64,000 nucleotides of DNA from Magnetococcales bacterium. GTDB taxonomy: Bacteria > Pseudomonadota > Magnetococcia > Magnetococcales > Magnetaquicoccaceae. The position numbers and the translations under genes were made by a program. The first letter of the stretch is position 1, and every line of letters starts with the position of its first letter. Positions 58,133-64,000 of this stretch are shown in pieces. The DNA is taken from positions 62,001 to 126,000 of the forward strand of contig JADGAZ010000002.1 in assembly GCA_015231755.1 (NCBI GenBank), read 5' to 3'. The notes under the pieces are model-generated. The model did no database searches. It had not been told where the DNA came from and worked only from the letters and a program-made list of their open reading frames with translations.

Positions 58133-59614
58133 ATGTTCAACAATGCCAGCAGTCAGGTGGATCGCCGTCTCAACAGCCTTGAAGCCCATCTCCAACAAGA
58201 AAATCCAGTGCTGCTTCAGGTGGTCCAAAGTTTCCGGGAACTGGACAAGGTAGCCTACCGCATGGGACTGCTCAGTCGGGACGACTCTTTCGCGACCCGC
58301 GTGCCCTGGTGGCCGATGGTGTCGATCCTGGGTACTTTTTCTTCCGGGAAATCGAGCTTCATCAACAGCTTCGTCGGACAAAAGCTCCAACGCACCGGCA
58401 ATCAGGCGGTGGACGACAAGTTCACGGTGATCTGCTACAGCAAGGAAGAACAGGTGCGCACCCTCCCCGGACTGGCCCTGGACGCAGACCCCCGCTTTCC
58501 CTTCTACCAGATCAGCCAGCAGATCGAACACGTGGTCAAAGGCGAAGGCAAACGCATCGACGCCTATCTGCAACTCAAAACCTGCATGACCGAAAAACTG
58601 CGGGGCAAAATCCTGATCGACTCCCCCGGCTTCGACGCCGACGCCCAGCGCACCTCCACCCTGCGCATCACCGAACACATCATGAACCTATCGGATCTGG
58701 TGCTGGTCTTCTTCGACGCCCGCCATCCGGAACCCGGCGCCATGAAAGATACCCTGGACCATCTGGTCAAGAATACCATCAACCGTTCCGATTCCAACAA
58801 GTTTCTGTTCATCCTCAACCAGGTGGACTGCACGGTGCGGGAAGACAACCTGGAAGATGTCACCGCCGCCTGGCAGCGCTCCCTGGCCCAGTCGGGTCTG
58901 ACCGCCGGTCATTTCTATCAGATCTACAATCTCGACGCCGCCATGCCCATCGATGACGCCACCCTCAAGGCCCGCTACGAAAACAAACGCGAAGAGGACA
59001 TGAACGAAATCGACGAACGCATCCGGCGCGTGGAGGTGGAACGGGTCTATCGCATCATCGGCGTGCTGGAACACACCGCCAAACTCATGATGAATCAGGT
59101 CGCGCCCCTGACCCGGGGTCTGCTGCAACGCTGGCGCAAATACACCCTGGTGCTGGACGCGGTGCTGATCGGACTGCTGGCCATGGGGGTCACCGCCTTG
59201 ATCTCCGCGGGACTGCCGGTCAGTTCCTGGCTCGACATCAACGCCTGGGCCACCCAGCCCACCTGGATCCAGGTGGTGGCGGGCACCCTGGCGGTGGCCG
59301 GGGTCTCCACGGTGGGTTTCTTGCATCTGATGCTGCGCAAATTCACCGCCAATCTGCTCATCAGGCGTCTTGACAAAGAGATCCCGGAAACCGACTTGCA
59401 AGAATATGTCCGCAACGCCTTCCGCAAGAATACCCATCCCCTGCGTCCCCTGCTCCACGCCCAACCCGCCGGATGGGGCAGACTGGCCCAGATGCGCATC
59501 GAAAAGGTGCTCAAACACACCGACACCTACGTGCAAAACCTCAACGACCAGTTCACCAACCCCTCGGGTCGCGCGGATGCTTCCAATCCCACGATCCAAC
59601 CGGAAACGAAATAA
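58133..59614 (+). CDS. Dynamin-family membrane GTPase
   Basis: 493 aa from the ATG at 58133 (GGAGTGAG upstream); the open frame upstream is not coding. GTPase domain: G1 LGTFSSGKSSFIN, G2 Thr in DDKFTVICY, G3 LIDSPGFDAD, G4 LNQVD. A helical middle region follows, then two membrane spans (about 341-363 TLVLDAVLIGLLAMGVTALI and about 382-402) and a helical C-terminus with LIRRLDKEIPETDLQEYVRNAF. The layout resembles bacterial dynamin-like proteins, which bind and remodel membranes, but with true transmembrane segments. It stands alone, between divergent ilvB and a sensor kinase. Cellular role unknown. Confidence 0.82.
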   Translation: MFNNASSQVDRRLNSLEAHLQQENPVLLQVVQSFRELDKVAYRMGLLSRDDSFATRVPWWPMVSILGTFSSGKSSFINSFVGQKLQRTGNQAVDDKFTVICYSKEEQVRTLPGLALDADPRFPFYQISQQIEHVVKGEGKRIDAYLQLKTCMTEKLRGKILIDSPGFDADAQRTSTLRITEHIMNLSDLVLVFFDARHPEPGAMKDTLDHLVKNTINRSDSNKFLFILNQVDCTVREDNLEDVTAAWQRSLAQSGLTAGHFYQIYNLDAAMPIDDATLKARYENKREEDMNEIDERIRRVEVERVYRIIGVLEHTAKLMMNQVAPLTRGLLQRWRKYTLVLDAVLIGLLAMGVTALISAGLPVSSWLDINAWATQPTWIQVVAGTLAVAGVSTVGFLHLMLRKFTANLLIRRLDKEIPETDLQEYVRNAFRKNTHPLRPLLHAQPAGWGRLAQMRIEKVLKHTDTYVQNLNDQFTNPSGRADASNPTIQPETK

Positions 59615-59637
59615 CACCCAAGGGTATTCTTATCGCA

Positions 59638-59685
59638 GATCACGACCGCCAACCTTGCAAGATTCCAAAGATGGCGGTCGTGATC
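59638..59685. terminator. Perfect 14-bp inverted repeat after dynamin-like gene
   Basis: GATCACGACCGCCA (59638-59651) pairs exactly with TGGCGGTCGTGATC (59672-59685) over a 20-nt loop. It begins 24 nt after the GTPase stop and ends 29 nt before the histidine kinase ATG. There is no T-tract, so it may be a Rho-dependent pause, an mRNA-stabilising hairpin, or an operator for the kinase gene. Confidence 0.5.
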
Positions 59686-59714
59686 CAGACTTGACGACGG
59701 CGTGACGGTTTTCG

Positions 59715-62441
59715 ATGCTCAACCGAATCCCTTTGACCTGGAAAGCCCTCGTGGCCACGGTTTTGGTGGCCACCGCCACCTGGAACCTCCTGGATGTCAT
59801 TCAAACCGATCATCTGCGCGCCATTTTCCAATCCCGACTCTCCGCGGTCCTCGGAGAAAAAGCCTCGGCCAACCGGATTCTCTTCGACAACCACATACGC
59901 GCCTATCACCAATCGGTCCGGCTGCTGGCCGCCCAGAAAAACTTTCTCGACTATATCGCCGAATGGTCCACCGGGGATGAATCGGTCCCCCGTCTGCTCC
60001 ACCACGACCGTCCCCCCTCGTGGCTGCCCCGGGCCTCGGTGTTGCGGGGATTCACCCCCTTGCCGATTCTGCTGCTGCTGGATCAAAACGGCACGGTACG
60101 GGAGATCTATCAGGGACAGACCGCTCCACCCCCGGCGGCCCTGCTGGAACCCACACCGCTGCTCATGGAGTTGAGCCACAATCAGACCTTTCTCACCGCC
60201 ATCGCCGACGCCCCCTATCTGATCACCTCGGAAACGATCCTCGACAAACAGGGAGACCCCAAGGCCACCCTTATGCTGGCCGCGCCGCTGAACGACGAAT
60301 TCCTCTCCCGGTTTCAAGGTCCGGTGGGACGCTATACCGGTCTGGTGGCCCTGCTGGAAGGCGAAAACCAGACCATCATCGCCAGCAATCAACCGGATGT
60401 ACTCCCTTCGGGGGTGCCTTTGGCCAAGACCTCGGAACGGTTTCTGGTTTCGGGTCATTCGTTCTTCGATTACGGCTCTTCGGATCTGCTGTTGCAACTG
60501 GTCACCTTAGAGTCCACCGAAACCCTGGAATCCCTGTTGCGTTCGATCCTGTCCACCGAGCGGCGCCAACGGTTCATCACCGCGGCGGCCCTGATCATCT
60601 CCTGTCTGCTGATCATGCTCTGGATCACCCGCAACATCGAACAGATCACCAGAGACATCGTGGATTTCTCCCGCAACGTCCTGGACTCCAAAACCCGGGA
60701 CACCCATCCCCATCAGGATGAATTGCAAACCCTGCGCACCCGCTTCGTCCAGTTCACCGAAGAGATCATCTCCACCCGCGACACCCTCAAAACCGAACTC
60801 GAAGAGCGCAAACGCATCGAAAGCGCCATCCGCAAGCTCTCCCGCGCCGTGGAACAAAGCCCGGCTGCGGTGATGATCACCAATCCCCAGGGGCTGATCG
60901 AATACGTCAATCCCCAGTTCACCATCTTGACCGGTTATGCGTCCGAAGAGAGCCTGGGACGGGATCCGGGCTTCCTGAAATCCGGCAAGACCCCGGCGAC
61001 CACCTACAAAAACCTCTGGGAGACCATCTCCGCCGGTCAGGTGTGGCGCGGGGAACTTCACAACCGGCGCAAGGACGGCACCACCTATTGGGAATTGAAC
61101 GCCATCTCCACCATTCACGACCGGGAGCTGGGCACCACCCACTATGTGGCCATCAAGGAGGATGTCTCCTTGCGCATCGAGATGGAAAAAGCCCTGGAAC
61201 AGGCCCGAGCCGCCGCCGAAGCGGCCATTCAGGTCAAAAACGACTTCATGGCCAACATCAGCCACGAACTGCGCACCCCTTTGAACACCATCATCGGCTG
61301 CGCCAATCTGGTGCTGGAAAAAACCTGCGGCGAACTCAACAAAACGCAGCGCAAATACCTCAAGGAGGTGCTCACCGGCGCGGATCGCCTCACGGTGATG
61401 ATCGACGACCTGCTGGACATCTCCCGGGTGGACACCAAACAGTTCATCCTCGAAAAGCAGATGTTCGAGCTGCGGGGACTGGTGGAAGGGGCGGCGGCCA
61501 TGGTGGTGGCCGAAGCCCGGGCCAAATCCCTGGATTTTTCCTGCCACATCCACCCGGACGCCCCGGCCCGGTTGCGGGGGGATCCGGTGCGGCTGCGGCA
61601 CGCGTTGTTGCATCTGCTGGGCAATGCCATCAAGTTCACCCCCCACGGCAAGGTGAGCTTGAGCGTGGATCCGGCCCCGGCTCCGGCGGATGGGGGCACC
61701 ATCATCGTCACCATCGCCGACACCGGCATCGGCATTCCGGAAGAGTTGCACACCACCATTTTCGACCCCTTCACCCAGGCCGACTCCTCCTTGTCCCGCC
61801 CCTACGGCGGATCCGGACTGGGATTGGCCATCACCAAGCGCATCATCGAACTGATGGGGGGCAACATACGGGTCTCCAGCCGGGTGAACGAAGGCAGTAT
61901 TTTCGTCATCACCTTGCCTTTGGAAATCCCCAGACAGGATCTGCCGGCCCTGGTGGATCCGAGCCTGACCCCGGCCAGCTTCCTGCCGGGTCGCAAGGCG
62001 CTGGTGGCGGGCAAACATCCGGTCAACCGATTGATCCTGAAAAAACTGCTGCTGGCACGGGGCATGGAGGTGATCGAGGCCAGTCAATGTCAGGTGGTGG
62101 AGGCCATGGCCGAAGAGACCGGCCCGGCGGAGTTCGATCTGATCTGTCTGGACTGCTCCCTCTCCCCCACCGGCGGCGTGGAGGAGACCCGACGCCTGCG
62201 GGCCATTCCCGGCATGGCCACGGCACCGCTTCTGCTGTTCGGCGGCGACGATCTACGGGTGCCCGGCGATCCCCCGGCGATCCAGATCCTGCCCAAGCCG
62301 ATCCGCCGTTCCCAGGTGTATCAGGCGATCAATCTGGCCTTCAAGCTCCCCCTGGATGACACCACGGATCCCCTGCCCCCGGTCAACGGCGCAACAGAAC
62401 CCGGAGAAACCGGCGACCCCGGAGAAACCGGCAACGCCTGA
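59715..62441 (+). CDS. PAS-containing hybrid histidine kinase with degenerate receiver
   Basis: 908 aa. TM1 about 8-28, periplasmic sensor domain about 30-280, TM2 about 285-305 (FITAAALIISCLLIMLWI), HAMP-like linker and coiled coil, PAS (about 375-490, AVEQSPAAVMITNPQGLIEYVN with a PAC segment), HisKA FMANISHELRTPLN (His about 516), HATPase with YGGSGLGLAIT, then a C-terminal receiver-like domain. In that domain the acidic pair is replaced (VAGKHPVN for VVDDNP), although the Asp in LICLDCSLS and the Lys in ILPKPI remain. No clear ribosome site precedes the ATG. No cognate regulator is adjacent. Confidence 0.88.
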   Translation: MLNRIPLTWKALVATVLVATATWNLLDVIQTDHLRAIFQSRLSAVLGEKASANRILFDNHIRAYHQSVRLLAAQKNFLDYIAEWSTGDESVPRLLHHDRPPSWLPRASVLRGFTPLPILLLLDQNGTVREIYQGQTAPPPAALLEPTPLLMELSHNQTFLTAIADAPYLITSETILDKQGDPKATLMLAAPLNDEFLSRFQGPVGRYTGLVALLEGENQTIIASNQPDVLPSGVPLAKTSERFLVSGHSFFDYGSSDLLLQLVTLESTETLESLLRSILSTERRQRFITAAALIISCLLIMLWITRNIEQITRDIVDFSRNVLDSKTRDTHPHQDELQTLRTRFVQFTEEIISTRDTLKTELEERKRIESAIRKLSRAVEQSPAAVMITNPQGLIEYVNPQFTILTGYASEESLGRDPGFLKSGKTPATTYKNLWETISAGQVWRGELHNRRKDGTTYWELNAISTIHDRELGTTHYVAIKEDVSLRIEMEKALEQARAAAEAAIQVKNDFMANISHELRTPLNTIIGCANLVLEKTCGELNKTQRKYLKEVLTGADRLTVMIDDLLDISRVDTKQFILEKQMFELRGLVEGAAAMVVAEARAKSLDFSCHIHPDAPARLRGDPVRLRHALLHLLGNAIKFTPHGKVSLSVDPAPAPADGGTIIVTIADTGIGIPEELHTTIFDPFTQADSSLSRPYGGSGLGLAITKRIIELMGGNIRVSSRVNEGSIFVITLPLEIPRQDLPALVDPSLTPASFLPGRKALVAGKHPVNRLILKKLLLARGMEVIEASQCQVVEAMAEETGPAEFDLICLDCSLSPTGGVEETRRLRAIPGMATAPLLLFGGDDLRVPGDPPAIQILPKPIRRSQVYQAINLAFKLPLDDTTDPLPPVNGATEPGETGDPGETGNA

Positions 62442-62554
62442 AGACAAAGACTGGACTTCCTGGATTGATTTTGCTTCAATTTCAGATCCACTTCCCAACG
62501 CCGCTTCCAAAAAGCACGCGGGAGGCGTTCCAACCGAGAAGAGGGCCACGAATC

Positions 62555-63856
62555 ATGGGCATGAAAGTATTGCTGGTCGGTAGTGGTGGCAGGGAACACG
62601 CCCTGGCGTGGAAAATCGCCCAATCCCCGCTGGTGGAAACACTCTGGTGCGCGCCGGGCAATCCGGGCATCGCGGCCCACGCGATCTGCGTGAACATCCA
62701 GGCCGACGCCCTGGAAGCACTGGTGGCCTTCGCGGTGGATCAGGCCATCGATCTGGTGGTGATCGGCCCCGAAGCCCCCTTGACCCTGGGATTGGCCGAC
62801 TTGCTGCACGGAGTGGGCATTGCGGCCTTCGGCCCTTCCAAAGCGGCGGCGGCCCTGGAAGGCTCCAAGGCCTTCATGAAGGATCTGCTCGCCCGTCACG
62901 CCATTCCCACCGCCGCCTATCGCACCTTCCGGGATCCGGAAGCGGCCTGGGCCTATATCCAGGCACAAGGCGCGCCCATCGTGCTCAAGACCTCGGGCTT
63001 GGCCGCGGGCAAGGGGGCCATCGTCTGCCAGACCCTGGCAGAAGCCAAAGAGGCCCTGGAGCGCATCATGATCCAGCGGGAGTTCGGATCCGCCGGCGAC
63101 GAAATGGTGGTGGAAGGATTCTTGCGGGGGGAAGAGGCGTCGCTGCTGGCCTTCGTGGACGGGGAACGGGTGATCCCATTGGCAGGCGCCCAGGACCACA
63201 AGGCGATCCGGGACGGGGATACCGGTCCCAACACCGGCGGCATGGGGGCCTACTCCCCGGCCCCGGCCCTGACCGACGCCCTGGTGAACCGGGCGGTGGA
63301 GGAGATCATCCTGCCCACGGTGCGGGCCATGGCCGCCGAGGGTTATCCCTACCGGGGGATCCTCTACGCGGGCCTGATGATCGACGGGGATGACCTGCAA
63401 ACCCTGGAATACAACGTGCGCTTCGGCGACCCGGAGTGTCAGCCGCTGCTGATGCGCATGCGTTCGGACATCGTGCCCTTCCTGATGGCCTGCGCCACCG
63501 GATCCCTGGCCGGCATGGCCATCGACTGGGATCCCCGCGCCGCCTTGTGCGTGGTCATGGCGGCGGAGGGCTATCCGGGCCACTATCCCAAGGGCGATGC
63601 GATCCAGGGACTGGATCAGGCCGCCGGGTTGGCTGGCGCATCCGCCGACAGCATGGTCTTTCACGCCGGCACCCGCCTGGAAAACAATCAAGTGGTCACC
63701 GCCGGAGGACGGGTGCTGGGGGTCACGGCCCTGGGACAAGGCGTGGCCGAGGCCCAACGCCGGGCCTATGAGGTGGTGCGGAGAATATCCTGGAAAGGGG
63801 TCCAGTTCCGCAGTGACATTGGCTATCGGGCCGTGGCCCGGGAACAGCAAGCTTGA
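62555..63856 (+). CDS. purD: Phosphoribosylamine--glycine ligase
   Basis: 433 aa from the ATG at 62555; an open extension to 62465 lacks family residues. MKVLLVGSGGREHALAWKI is the PurD N-terminus, followed by APGNPGIA, VVIGPEAPL, the ATP-grasp block VLKTSGLAAGKGAIVC, DHKAIRDGDTGPNTGGMGAYSP and EYNVRFGDPECQ, a metal-binding segment. Makes glycinamide ribonucleotide in purine synthesis. Followed 16 nt on by purE, so the two form a purine operon continuing beyond the window. Confidence 0.97.
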   Translation: MGMKVLLVGSGGREHALAWKIAQSPLVETLWCAPGNPGIAAHAICVNIQADALEALVAFAVDQAIDLVVIGPEAPLTLGLADLLHGVGIAAFGPSKAAAALEGSKAFMKDLLARHAIPTAAYRTFRDPEAAWAYIQAQGAPIVLKTSGLAAGKGAIVCQTLAEAKEALERIMIQREFGSAGDEMVVEGFLRGEEASLLAFVDGERVIPLAGAQDHKAIRDGDTGPNTGGMGAYSPAPALTDALVNRAVEEIILPTVRAMAAEGYPYRGILYAGLMIDGDDLQTLEYNVRFGDPECQPLLMRMRSDIVPFLMACATGSLAGMAIDWDPRAALCVVMAAEGYPGHYPKGDAIQGLDQAAGLAGASADSMVFHAGTRLENNQVVTAGGRVLGVTALGQGVAEAQRRAYEVVRRISWKGVQFRSDIGYRAVAREQQA

Positions 63857-63872
63857 GGGCAACAAAAGAAAC

Positions 63873-64000
63873 ATGAACGCAGCGACTACCCCTCTGGTGG
63901 GGATTCTGATGGGATCCGACTCGGACTGGGAGGTGATGAAGGAGGCGGGCAAGGTGCTGCGCGACTTCGGCATTCCGTTTGAAATGAGCGTCACCTCCGC
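63873..64000 (+). CDS. purE: N5-carboxyaminoimidazole ribonucleotide mutase, N-terminal part
   Basis: The window ends inside this gene. The first 42 residues read MNAATTPLVGILMGSDSDWEVM then AGKVLRDFGIPFEMSVTSA; GSDSDWxVM and the 'P.E..V.SA' block are the PurE active-site signature. Catalyses N5-CAIR to CAIR in purine synthesis, next to purD. The ATG at 63873 has a weak A/G-rich site upstream. Confidence 0.93.
   Translation, partial: MNAATTPLVGILMGSDSDWEVMKEAGKVLRDFGIPFEMSVTS

Overview
The window is a chromosomal segment of a GC-rich (about 60 % by eye) Gram-negative bacterium, dense with housekeeping genes and almost free of intergenic space. Complete LPS/lipid A modules, an MSHA-type pilus locus, a FliX-like flagellar protein and a dispersed hairpin repeat (core GGGGGATTCATCCCCC, remembered from Magnetococcales genomes) suggest a magnetotactic-coccus relative (Magnetococcales, 'Etaproteobacteria'). 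That assignment is inference: there is no rRNA and no magnetosome gene here.

Layout. 1-3157 (+): LPS inner-core operon, hldD(end)-waaF-lpxL-waaC, with ATGA overlaps at two of its three junctions. 3412-5304 (-): potassium transporter kup. 5530-6168: graveyard of two broken insertion sequences abutting msbA. 6162-12063 (-): outer-core LPS operon, heptosyltransferase-like, GT2, O-antigen ligase, GT2, msbA. 12250-13131 (+): rfbD. 13196-16104 (-): Cache/GGDEF diguanylate cyclase and a flippase-like membrane protein. 16400-19579 (+): Ser/Thr kinase with 12 Sel1 repeats.

19770-37494 is the most distinctive part: a rearranged MSHA-like type IV pilus locus. The secretin, TPR protein, giant AAA+/coiled-coil/PG-binding/SPOR protein, extension ATPase, platform protein, two large prepilin-like proteins and an Lcl/DUF1566 protein lie on the minus strand. 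The MshK/MshI/MshJ-like inner-membrane genes are also minus but sit beyond a plus-strand insert holding a small prepilin (with a sigma-54-like promoter) and an O-antigen-ligase/PglL-like membrane protein. One prepilin is fused to an Ig-like module and an Lcl domain and lacks Glu at mature position 5, so it is a candidate tip adhesin. The ATPase carries an MshEN-type c-di-GMP domain, and a GGDEF enzyme with intact catalytic and I-site motifs is encoded 14.6 kb away.

37712-40110 (+): waaA and lpxK. 40237-44579 (+): periplasmic solute-binding protein and hybrid histidine kinase, probably one sensory unit. 44723-50514 (-): lepA-lepB-DUF4845-rnc-era-recO-Trm112, a conserved housekeeping string. 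50607-51053 (-): FliX-like. 51168-57770 (-): branched-chain amino acid and phospholipid cluster, ilvB-ilvN-ilvC-psd-pssA-leuA, behind a strong sigma-70 promoter. 58133-59614 (+): dynamin-like membrane GTPase. 59715-62441 (+): PAS hybrid kinase with a degenerate receiver. 62555-64000 (+): purD and the start of purE.

Together the genes build the cell surface: lipid A/Kdo/heptose core, O-antigen attachment, phospholipid synthesis, pilus and possibly its glycosylation, plus sensors that could control it. No tRNA, rRNA, CRISPR array or intact mobile element was seen.
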